Assembly (NCBI GenBank): GCA_016841445.1
Contig: JAENZD010000002.1
Location: 248,001 to 312,000, forward strand
DNA length: 64,000 nt
DNA from: Anaerolineaceae bacterium
GTDB taxonomy: Bacteria; Chloroflexota; Anaerolineae; Anaerolineales; Anaerolineaceae
Reading direction: 5' to 3'
Shown: positions 16,498 to 23,962 of the stretch, piece after piece
How the letters are laid out: each line of letters opens with the position of its first letter
How positions within the stretch are numbered: the first letter of the stretch is position 1
The notes under the pieces: model-generated
The model's database searches: none
The model's input: only the letters and a program-made list of their open reading frames with translations
What the model was told of the DNA's origin: nothing
Position numbers and translations under genes: made by a program

Positions 16498-18360
16498 ATG
16501 AAAGTTAAAAAGTTGACAATGGCGCAAGCGCTCATTGAATTTTTGATTAACCAGTATATCGAAGTGGATGGGACGGAGAAAAAGTTCGTGAAGGGGGTTA
16601 TGGGCATTTTTGGGCATGGCAATGTTGTTGGTTTGGGCCAGGCCTTGGAGCAGTACAAGGATGAAATAAGGTTTTATCAGGGCAAAAATGAGCAGGAAAT
16701 TGCACACGCCGCTATTGCATACAGCAAACAGAAAGACCGGCAAGAAATCTTTGCCTGCACAGCGTCCATTGGGCCAGGTTCCCTCAATATGGTGACAGCG
16801 GCAGGCACAGCGACTGTGAACAGGATTCCAGTTTTGCTATTGCCGTCCGATTCCTTCGCTTGCCGCCAGCCAGATCCGGTATTGCAGCAAATTGAAGATC
16901 CAACAGATTACACGATTACGGCAAATGATGCCTTTAAACCCATCAGCAAATATTGGGATCGGGTATCCAGGCCTGAGCAGTTGATGACGGCCATGATCAA
17001 TGCATTTCGTGTGTTGACGGATCCGGCGAACGCAGGTGCGGTCACTGTCTGCATTCCCCAAGATGTTCAGGGCGAAGCCTATGAGTATCCAGTAGAATTT
17101 TTAGAAAAGCGTGTATGGCACCTGGAAAGACGGCCGATTTCAGATCAGGCAGCGCAAAGAGCAGTTGAGCTCATCAAAAGCAAGAAAAAACCGCTCCTCA
17201 TTTGCGGTGGCGGTGCCAGGTACAGCCAGGCAGAAGAAGAACTTGTGGCCTTTGCCGAAAAGTTTAACATCCCCTTTGCTGAGACACAAGCCGGTAAAGG
17301 GATCATTCCTTTTGATCATCCGCTGAACCTGGGGGCGGGAGGCGTTTGCGGCACATATTCAGCAAATATCATTGCAAAAGAAAGCGACCTTATTATCGCG
17401 GTCGGCACCCGGTTAAACGACTTTGTTACATCGTCAAAAACAGCCTACACAAACGAAGATGTTGACATCCTTTCGATTAATGTTGCCCCGATGGATGCGC
17501 ATAAGATGAACAGCATTGCCCTGGTGGGAGATGCAAAATCTGTGCTCAGCACACTAACTGAGCGATTGAGCGAATCTGGATACCAGAGTGGTTACGGCGA
17601 TGAAATCAAAATGGCCAAAGGGCACTGGGCAGAAGTCATGCAGGATCTAGGTGAAATCGAACTCGAGGAAGGTTTATCGCAAACCAGGGTCCTAATTGAA
17701 TTAAACAAGATCCTGGAGGATGACGATATCATCCTTTCCGCATCAGGCAGTTTGCCATCAGACCTTGAAAGGGTCTGGCAGACGAAAGTTCGCGGCACAT
17801 ACCACCTTGAATATGGGTTTTCTTGTATGGGCTATGAAGTCCCCGGTGCATTGGGGGTTAAGATGGCAGAGCCTCAACGAGAGGTCTATGCCTTCGTAGG
17901 CGATGGCGGTTTCCTTATGTCGCATGCCGAACTTTATACCAGCATCCAGGAAGGTCAAAAGATCAACATTTTGCTTTTTGACAACCATGGACATCAGTGC
18001 ATCCATAATCTGCAAAGATCCCAGGGCATCGATACATTTGGCACCGTGTTCAGGCATCGAGAAGCCAGAACGGGTGGGCTCACGGGTCAATATGCCCCCA
18101 TTGATTTTGCAAGCCTTGCAAAAAGCTATGGTGCAAAAGTTTATCAAGTTGAAACCTTAGAACAATTAAAAGCAGCCGTTGAGCAATCCAAGAAGGATCA
18201 AGTCTCGACACTGATTGATATAAAAGTATTGCCAGGCACCATGACCGATGGCTATGAGAGTTTTTGGCGAGTGGGCACAGCGCAGGTCGCAAAGGACCCC
18301 AGGGTTTCACAAGCAGCCGAATCGATGCGTGAGTCTGTTAAAAAAGCAAAATCATTCTAA
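16498..18360 (+). CDS. iolD: 3D-(3,5/4)-trihydroxycyclohexane-1,2-dione hydrolase (IolD)
   Basis: A 620-residue ThDP enzyme. It starts with LTMAQALIEFLINQYIEVDG and continues GIFGHGNVVGLGQAL, ASIGPGSLNMVTAA, CRQPDPVLQQIEDP, and the ThDP motif GDGGFLMSHAELYTSIQEG...DNHGHQC, all typical of IolD. It opens the six-membered ring of the diketo-inositol to give 5-deoxy-D-glucuronate. This is the committing step specific to the classical inositol pathway and the strongest evidence for the island's substrate. AGAGGAG precedes the ATG; the following iolE is 28 bases away. Confidence 0.95.
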   Translation: MKVKKLTMAQALIEFLINQYIEVDGTEKKFVKGVMGIFGHGNVVGLGQALEQYKDEIRFYQGKNEQEIAHAAIAYSKQKDRQEIFACTASIGPGSLNMVTAAGTATVNRIPVLLLPSDSFACRQPDPVLQQIEDPTDYTITANDAFKPISKYWDRVSRPEQLMTAMINAFRVLTDPANAGAVTVCIPQDVQGEAYEYPVEFLEKRVWHLERRPISDQAAQRAVELIKSKKKPLLICGGGARYSQAEEELVAFAEKFNIPFAETQAGKGIIPFDHPLNLGAGGVCGTYSANIIAKESDLIIAVGTRLNDFVTSSKTAYTNEDVDILSINVAPMDAHKMNSIALVGDAKSVLSTLTERLSESGYQSGYGDEIKMAKGHWAEVMQDLGEIELEEGLSQTRVLIELNKILEDDDIILSASGSLPSDLERVWQTKVRGTYHLEYGFSCMGYEVPGALGVKMAEPQREVYAFVGDGGFLMSHAELYTSIQEGQKINILLFDNHGHQCIHNLQRSQGIDTFGTVFRHREARTGGLTGQYAPIDFASLAKSYGAKVYQVETLEQLKAAVEQSKKDQVSTLIDIKVLPGTMTDGYESFWRVGTAQVAKDPRVSQAAESMRESVKKAKSF

Positions 18361-18387
18361 ATCAAAATTTAAGGAGAGCAAAGCATT

Positions 18388-19287
18388 ATGTTAGATAGCC
18401 GTAAAGTCAAGCTGGGATGTGCACCGATCAATTGGACCAATGACGATCTGCCTTCACTGGGTGGAGAACTGACCTACCAGCAGTGCCTGAGTGAAATGGC
18501 ATTGGCAGGATATAAAGGCAGTGAGATTGGAACGAAGTACCCAAAGGATAAGGATGTATTGAAAAAGGCGTTGGATTTGCGAGGTTTGCAAATCTGTAAT
18601 GGTTGGTTCAGTAGCTTTTTTACCTCTGATAAACCGATCGATTATACATTGGATTTATTTGAGAAACATGCGGATTTTACATACTTTCTCGGTGCCCGGG
18701 TCATCGGCATTGGCGAATGCGGGGTGACCATTCATGGCGACGAGAGTTGCCCGCTGAGTAAAGCGCCCGTTCTTTCCGATGCGCAGTTTGAAAAATTAGC
18801 ACAAGGCCTCAATGAAATTGCCAAACTGGCCAAGGCCAAGGGCATGAAAACCGCTTTTCACTATCACATCGGCACAGGCGTGCAAACCATGGAAGAAACC
18901 GAAAGGCTCTTGGCCATGACCGACCCAGAGCTGGTTGGCATCGTTTTTGACACAGGCCACTCTACCTTGGCTGGCGATGATCCTGTAAAACTGCTTGAAA
19001 AATACATGGATCGGGTCAACCACATTCACTTTAAAGATTTGCGCAGCGACGTCTATCAACAACTCAAAGAAAATGACTGGAGCTTTTTAACCGGTGTTAA
19101 GGAAGGCCTCTTCACTGTGCCGGGCGATGGCGACATGGTCGATTGGGATGGGATCTTCGCCATTTTAAACAAAAGCAATTACGAGGGTTGGATTGTCGTC
19201 GAAGCAGAGCAGGACCCAGCCAAAGCCGACCCATTGGAATATGCGATCAAAGCCAGGAAGTTTCTTGCGGAAAAAACTGGACTTTAG
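18388..19287 (+). CDS. iolE: Inosose dehydratase IolE
   Basis: 299 residues. The N-terminus KLGCAPINWTNDDLPSLGG closely matches IolE proteins, followed by YKGSEIGTKYPKD, TAFHYHIGTGVQT, VFDTGHSTLAGDDP, HIHFKDLR and PGDGDMVDW, with Glu/Asp/His metal ligands on a TIM barrel. It dehydrates scyllo-inosose to 3D-(3,5/4)-trihydroxycyclohexane-1,2-dione, the IolD substrate. AAGGAGAG lies before the ATG. It is located between iolD and iolB, as in many iol operons. Confidence 0.92.
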   Translation: MLDSRKVKLGCAPINWTNDDLPSLGGELTYQQCLSEMALAGYKGSEIGTKYPKDKDVLKKALDLRGLQICNGWFSSFFTSDKPIDYTLDLFEKHADFTYFLGARVIGIGECGVTIHGDESCPLSKAPVLSDAQFEKLAQGLNEIAKLAKAKGMKTAFHYHIGTGVQTMEETERLLAMTDPELVGIVFDTGHSTLAGDDPVKLLEKYMDRVNHIHFKDLRSDVYQQLKENDWSFLTGVKEGLFTVPGDGDMVDWDGIFAILNKSNYEGWIVVEAEQDPAKADPLEYAIKARKFLAEKTGL

Positions 19288-19305
19288 TCAGAAGGGAATA
19301 CACAT

Positions 19306-20100
19306 ATGATCATTAAGAACAAGGATGGCTTTAAACAAGGCTATAACAGCATCACGGATATGGACGGAAAAGACAAAGATATCATGATGGATTTTGGTAT
19401 CCTCAAGCTGTCCAGTGGTGCAGCTTATTCTGAAAATGCACAAAAAGAGAAAGCTGTTTTGCTGCTCTATGGGGAAGTTGAATTGGCGTGGGACGACCAA
19501 AAAACCGTCATTAAAAGAGGCTCTTATTTAGATGATAACCCCTGGACGCTGAATGTTCCGAGTAGCACCGGCGTGAAAATAACCGGCATCGCAGAAGATT
19601 CTGAATTGGCAATCATGAAAACCACGAACCCGAAACAGTTCGAACCTAAACTCTACACCGACCAGGAGTGTCGCATTGAGCTTCGCGGCCAGGGGCAGAT
19701 GAATGATACCGGGACGAGAATTGTAAAGACCATCATGGATGTATCCATCACCACGGATTCAAAATTCATGTTGGGTGAAGATGTGCATTACCCCGGTAAG
19801 TGGGCTGGCTTCCCCTCCCATTCCCATGACCAACCGGAGATCTATTATTACAAGCTCAGCCCCGAGAACGGTTTTGGCTTGCTCAAGTTGGGGGATGAAG
19901 GCGTTGTTTTAGAACATAACGACACCGTCAAAATATACCCAAACGTGGTTCATCCCCAGGTGGCAGCCCCCGGCTATGCCATGTATTTTCTGTGGGTCAT
20001 TCGCCACCTCGATGGTAACCCCTATGTGACCCCCACATTTGAAGAAGAGCATTTGTGGGTTGAAGCGCCAGATGCTGTTATCTGGCCGGATAAGAAATAA
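19306..20100 (+). CDS. iolB: 5-deoxy-glucuronate isomerase (IolB)
   Basis: A 264-residue double-cupin protein. The C-terminal cupin has the IolB signature FPSHSHDQPEIYYYKL, with His and Glu metal ligands, then ENGFGLLKLGDE, VKIYPNVVHPQVAAPGYAMY and WVIRHLDGNPY. It converts 5-deoxy-D-glucuronate to 2-deoxy-5-keto-D-gluconate (DKG). In the textbook pathway DKG is then phosphorylated by IolC and cleaved by IolJ; neither gene is in this window. It is spaced 18 bases from iolE and 9 bases from the next gene, clearly one operon. Confidence 0.93.
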   Translation: MIIKNKDGFKQGYNSITDMDGKDKDIMMDFGILKLSSGAAYSENAQKEKAVLLLYGEVELAWDDQKTVIKRGSYLDDNPWTLNVPSSTGVKITGIAEDSELAIMKTTNPKQFEPKLYTDQECRIELRGQGQMNDTGTRIVKTIMDVSITTDSKFMLGEDVHYPGKWAGFPSHSHDQPEIYYYKLSPENGFGLLKLGDEGVVLEHNDTVKIYPNVVHPQVAAPGYAMYFLWVIRHLDGNPYVTPTFEEEHLWVEAPDAVIWPDKK

Positions 20101-20109
20101 AGGAGACAG

Positions 20110-20943
20110 ATGATCAAAAAAGCGATCCACGGGAAAACCATATTTAAAAGTAATTTAGCAACGGACATTCGAGTCGCACACGAATGTGGATTTTCAGGCA
20201 TTGAAATCGTTGATTCGAAGCTTTACTCCTATTTAGAGCAGGGCAATTCAACGGATGATCTGAACAAGATCCTTAAGAAATATGACGTTCAACCGGTTTG
20301 TATCAACGATATTTGCCATGTTGAAACCGATGATCCGCATCATCTGGATGAGATCCTGAAGGCCACCGAATACTTATCGAAAGTTGCCAAAGAAATCGGC
20401 TGCCCGACGATTCAGCTTGTCCCGCTGCTGGCCTTGGAAGGCAGGCCGTGGGAAGAGATAGTCTATATCACCGGCCGTAATGTGGGCCAGATCGGTGCGA
20501 TCGGCAAACAATACGGCGTCCGTTTCCAGATGGAACCCGTCGCGTGGTCCCCGATCAATTCCCTCTCCAAATGTCTTGAGATGATTGATGTGGCCGGCGA
20601 AGAAAACGTTGCCATGGTCGTTGATTTCTGGCACCTTTGGGCGGGGGGCGAAACATCGCCCGATGAGGTGGCCAATTTAGATTCGTCGATGATCTACAAC
20701 ATCCATTTTTGCGATGGAAAACGGCAGCCCAGGGATACCCAATGGGATGAAACCATATTACGAGGTTATTATCCTGGTGAGGGTGACATTCCGCTGGCGG
20801 CTTGGGTGGACGCTGTAAAAGCCACTGGCTATGACGGATTTTGGTCTTGCGAACTTGTCAGCGCAAAACACTGGGAAGATGATGTGTTTGAGGTGGCATC
20901 AAAGATGAGCAAGGCCATGGATGCATATATTGGCAGCAATTAA
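20110..20943 (+). CDS. IolI/IolH-like sugar isomerase (xylose-isomerase-like TIM barrel)
   Basis: 277 residues. TIM-barrel features: CGFSGIEIVDSKL, GCPTIQLVPLLALEG, RFQMEPVAW (metal Glu), VVDFWHLW (Asp and His), IHFCDGKRQ, YPGEGDIPL and FWSCELVSAKHW. The layout resembles IolI (inosose isomerase) and IolH more than IolE. A likely role is interconversion of keto-inositols so that isomers such as chiro-inositol reach IolE. AAGGAGA precedes the ATG at 20110. A 185-base regulatory gap separates it from the transaldolase gene. Confidence 0.75.
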   Translation: MIKKAIHGKTIFKSNLATDIRVAHECGFSGIEIVDSKLYSYLEQGNSTDDLNKILKKYDVQPVCINDICHVETDDPHHLDEILKATEYLSKVAKEIGCPTIQLVPLLALEGRPWEEIVYITGRNVGQIGAIGKQYGVRFQMEPVAWSPINSLSKCLEMIDVAGEENVAMVVDFWHLWAGGETSPDEVANLDSSMIYNIHFCDGKRQPRDTQWDETILRGYYPGEGDIPLAAWVDAVKATGYDGFWSCELVSAKHWEDDVFEVASKMSKAMDAYIGSN

Positions 20944-21033
20944 TTTCGCAGTGGAATGGTCGCCGATAAGGGTTGTGGTTAGCGAAAACAGATTACCACA
21001 ACAGTAAATCTATTGCCCGATCAAAAACCACCG

Positions 21034-21073
21034 GGAAATCCACGGTAAAATATTAACACGTGAGTGGATTTCC
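21034..21073. promoter_or_regulatory. 10-bp perfect inverted repeat enclosing an ACACGTG operator-like site
   Basis: GGAAATCCAC (21034-21043) and GTGGATTTCC (21064-21073) are exact reverse complements. The 20-base interval between them contains TAAAAT (21046-21051) and AACACGTGAG (21055-21064), which shares the ACACGTG core with the two LacI-type operators at 2305 and 3428. It lies about 55 bases before the transaldolase start. It may be an operator-promoter giving the transaldolase and dehydrogenase genes their own control, or an attenuating hairpin. Confidence 0.55.
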
Positions 21074-21128
21074 TCTTAAAATGAAAGAATGTAATTGTTG
21101 AAAAAGAAATAAGACCAAGGAGGTTATA

Positions 21129-22211
21129 ATGGCAAGTAAATTTAAAAGCCCGCTTCATCAAATGGTGAGCACCACGCCAACGGATTTGTGGAACGATTCC
21201 TGTTCTATCAAAGAACTGACCTATGCCATAGATCATGGCGCTGTAGGCGCAACATCCAATCCAACCATTGTCTACAATGTCCTCAAGCAGGAACTTGGAT
21301 TATGGGAAGATCGAATTCACCAATTAATCGATCAAAAACCCGATTGGTCTGAGGTAGAAATCACCTGGAAGATATTTGAAGAAATCGGGTTAAAAGGCGC
21401 GGAATTAATGCTGCCCGTTTTTGAGCGTGAAGGTGGCAAAAAAGGCCGGCTGTCGATCCAAACCAACCCGGCCAATTACCGCAATGCTGAAGCAGTTGCA
21501 GAACAGGCTGTGTATTTCAATTCACTTGCGCCCAACATTCAGGTCAAAGCGCCCGTCACCCAGGCCGGCGTCAAAGCCATTGAAGAAGCCACATACCAGG
21601 GCGTCAATATCAACGCTACGGTGTGTTTCACAGTGCCGCAGTCGCTGGCCGTGGCTGATGCTGTTGAGCGCGGGCTCAAACGTCGTGAAGCCGAGGGCAA
21701 ATCCGTTGCCGATATGTCGCCGGTCTGCACCATCATGGTCGGTCGCGTGGATGACTGGCTGAAAGTGGTCGCAAAGAAGGAAGGCATCATCACCACCCCC
21801 GGTTATATAGATTGGGCGGGCGTGGCTGTGATGAAAAAAGCATACGGCATCTACCAGAAGCGCGGCTACCGTACGCGTCTCCTCGCCGCAGCTTACCGCA
21901 ACCATTTACACTGGTCGGAGTTCATCGGCGGCGATGTTGTCCTGACCATCCCGTATAAATGGCAGCTGCTGTTCAATCAATCGGACGTCGAGGTCAAGAA
22001 CCGTATTCAGGATCCCGTGCCGGCTGAAATTGTCGATTCACTGTACGAACAATTTGAAGAATTCCGCAAGGCATACGATGAAGATGGCTTAACCGAAGCT
22101 GAATTTGATACCTACGGCGCTACAGTACGCACATTGCGTGGTTTTATCAATTCCTATCATGAGCTGCAGGGTTTCATCAGAGATTTCATGCTGCCTGATC
22201 CGGATAAATAG
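21129..22211 (+). CDS. Transaldolase-family enzyme, proposed DKG transaldolase
   Basis: A 360-residue transaldolase-fold protein: TDLWNDSCSIKEL (18-30), GAVGATSNPTIVYN (37-50), the Schiff-base Lys140 in NIQVKAPVTQAG, NATVCFTVPQSLA, CTIMVGRVDDWLK, and LLAAAYRNHLHW...IGGDVVLTIP. Transaldolases move a dihydroxyacetone unit from a ketose to an aldose phosphate. The gene occupies the place where iolC and iolJ are expected, directly before an acylating aldehyde dehydrogenase. On DKG plus glyceraldehyde-3-phosphate it would give malonate semialdehyde and fructose-6-phosphate. Family and active-site Lys are visible; the substrate is inferred. An AGGAGG site precedes the ATG. Confidence 0.85.
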   Translation: MASKFKSPLHQMVSTTPTDLWNDSCSIKELTYAIDHGAVGATSNPTIVYNVLKQELGLWEDRIHQLIDQKPDWSEVEITWKIFEEIGLKGAELMLPVFEREGGKKGRLSIQTNPANYRNAEAVAEQAVYFNSLAPNIQVKAPVTQAGVKAIEEATYQGVNINATVCFTVPQSLAVADAVERGLKRREAEGKSVADMSPVCTIMVGRVDDWLKVVAKKEGIITTPGYIDWAGVAVMKKAYGIYQKRGYRTRLLAAAYRNHLHWSEFIGGDVVLTIPYKWQLLFNQSDVEVKNRIQDPVPAEIVDSLYEQFEEFRKAYDEDGLTEAEFDTYGATVRTLRGFINSYHELQGFIRDFMLPDPDK

Positions 22212-22225
22212 GAAGGTTGATTTTT

Positions 22226-23605
22226 ATGTCTGAATACATTGATGGATTATTACAAAAAGCGCGTGCAGCCCAGGAGCAAATTGAATTTTGGTCCCAGGAA
22301 CAGGTCGATATGATGGTTGCGGCCGTCGGGTGGGAAACCTACAAGCGCGCAGACGAAATCGCGCGTCTCGCAATCGATGAAACCAAAATGGGCGTGTATG
22401 AGCACAAACTCCTCAAACATCAGAAAAAAACACTGGGCGTCCTCCGTGATATGCAGGGCGTGAAAACCGTGGGCGTGATCGAGGATGATCCGGCGAAGGG
22501 CTTGATCAAGATCGCCAAACCGATCGGTGTGATTGGTGCGCTGACGCCGGTCACCAACTGCGAGGCTACCCTACCCGCCAAAGCGCTGCCGGCTTTAAAG
22601 GGGCGCAATGCCATCATTTATGCGCCTCATCCCAAAGCCAAGAAGACGGCTATGCTGGTCTGCGAAAGTATGCGTAAAGGTTTGCAGAAAATTGGGGCAC
22701 CGCTGGACCTGATCCAGGTGATTGAAGAACCCTCCATAGAGAAAGCCCAGGAATTAATGGCGGCCGTAGACCTGGTGGTGGCGACGGGCGGCGGCGCCAT
22801 GGTTAAAGCCGCCTATTCCAGCGGCACGCCGGCCTATGGCGTCGGCGCTGGCAATGCGGTGGTCATTGTCGATGAGACAGCCAATTTGGCGGAAGCTGCT
22901 GAGAAGATCTTCCAGGGCAAGACCTTTGATAATGCCACCAGCTGCTCGTCTGAAAACTCGCTGGTGATACAGTCGTCCATTTATGATCAGATGGTCAAAG
23001 AACTGGAAAAGCAGGGTGGATATTTCTGCAGTGATGAGGAACGCGCCAAACTTAAAACCCTAATGTGGCCGGATGGCGTGCACCTTAATGGAGCTATTGT
23101 CGCGCAGCCTGTTGACAAGCTGGCTTCGATGGCCGGGATGAAAATCCCCAAAGGAACCACCTTCCTCATGGTCGAGGGCACGCAAGTCGGCAGGGATGAC
23201 CCGTTCTGCAAGGAAAAGTTATCCCTCGTTCTCACAATTTGGCAGTATGAGCAGTTTGAGGATGCGGTCAAAATGGTGGAAGATATCACAGCCCTCAATG
23301 GCAGCGGCCACTCCTGCGGCATCCATACGTCCAGTGAAGCGCATATCCTCCAGTTAGGTATGCGCGCCAAGGCCAGCCGTATCATGGTCAACCAGGCCCA
23401 CAGCTACGGCAACAGCGGCAACTATAATAATGGTATGCCCTTCACGCTGACACTTGGCTGCGGGACTTGGGGCGGCAATATCACCACCGAAAACATCCAC
23501 TGGAAGCATTATTTCAACACAACCTGGATCTCAAAACCCATCCCGCCGGTCGTGCCGGATGAAGAGGATATTTTTGCTGAGTACTGGCAGAAATTTGGCA
23601 AGTAG
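22226..23605 (+). CDS. CoA-acylating aldehyde dehydrogenase, paralog 2, proposed malonate-semialdehyde dehydrogenase
   Basis: 459 residues from the ATG at 22226 (GGAAGG nine bases upstream; a TTG at 22217 is less likely). EutE/SauS-like acylating dehydrogenase: GVIGALTPVTNCEAT (101-115), ATGGGAMV (186-193), PAYGVGAGNA (202-211), catalytic Cys240 in FDNATSCSSENS, and GCGTWGGN near the end. It has the standard substrate-pocket TN motif, unlike paralog 1. Coupled to the transaldolase gene 14 bases before, it could turn malonate semialdehyde into malonyl-CoA. Classical IolA instead gives acetyl-CoA and CO2. A terminator follows. Confidence 0.85.
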   Translation: MSEYIDGLLQKARAAQEQIEFWSQEQVDMMVAAVGWETYKRADEIARLAIDETKMGVYEHKLLKHQKKTLGVLRDMQGVKTVGVIEDDPAKGLIKIAKPIGVIGALTPVTNCEATLPAKALPALKGRNAIIYAPHPKAKKTAMLVCESMRKGLQKIGAPLDLIQVIEEPSIEKAQELMAAVDLVVATGGGAMVKAAYSSGTPAYGVGAGNAVVIVDETANLAEAAEKIFQGKTFDNATSCSSENSLVIQSSIYDQMVKELEKQGGYFCSDEERAKLKTLMWPDGVHLNGAIVAQPVDKLASMAGMKIPKGTTFLMVEGTQVGRDDPFCKEKLSLVLTIWQYEQFEDAVKMVEDITALNGSGHSCGIHTSSEAHILQLGMRAKASRIMVNQAHSYGNSGNYNNGMPFTLTLGCGTWGGNITTENIHWKHYFNTTWISKPIPPVVPDEEDIFAEYWQKFGK

Positions 23606-23622
23606 ATTTTACTGATAAATTG

Positions 23623-23650
23623 AACCCCGATCCTATCGGTCGGGGTTTTT
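23623..23650 (+). terminator. Rho-independent terminator of the inositol operon
   Basis: AACCCCGA (23623-23630) pairs with TCGGGGTT (23640-23647) and is followed by a T run through 23650. It lies 18 bases after the aldehyde dehydrogenase stop, separating the enzyme operon from the second importer. Confidence 0.88.
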
Positions 23651-23962
23651 ATGATTATTAGTTGATAAAAAATAGCAGTGAAGAATATCAGCATGACGAT
23701 CATCGAAAAATATCCAACGCAAAACGTTTTTGCACTGGCAATTCAATCGATTTTTTTGGAACAACCGCCAAGCCTGGCTCAAATTTACTGAAAAAGGTTG
23801 CAGGATCTGTATTTTTCATGGTTGATCATTCCAAAATGATTATGATGTATAATATAAAATCTATATTTGTACGGTGCAAAGTATCACCGGTAATCCTTGA
23901 TCAAGCCATCTTGGATTAATGCTTCAATCATCAGCAATTACAGTAAAAACAACGGAGTTTTC
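23651..23962 (+). promoter_or_regulatory. Gene-free interval with promoter and operator-like palindrome ahead of importer 2
   Basis: No credible gene. TATAAT at 23848-23853 is a likely -10 box; the -35 is unclear (TTGATC at 23822 is 20 bases away). At 23866-23880, TTTGTACGGTGCAAA is a 15-bp palindrome with one mismatched pair, placed just after the expected transcription start. It has the central-CG look of LacI-family sites but differs from ACACGTGT. GGAG at 23954-23957 is the ribosome-binding site for the ATG at 23963. Confidence 0.55.

Noticed and set aside
3530-23605. Interpretation of the island as a sulfoquinovose (sulfoglycolysis) cluster
   Set aside because: Transketolase, transaldolase and SauS-like dehydrogenase genes fit, but there is no sulfoquinovosidase, sulfoquinovose isomerase or sulfonate exporter gene, while IolB, IolD and IolE are clear. 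Inositol is the better substrate; sulfoglycolysis is kept only as a mechanistic analogy.
23662-23919. An 85-codon frame between the inositol operon terminator and importer 2
   Set aside because: It has no ribosome-binding site or recognisable motif, and covers a promoter and palindrome.
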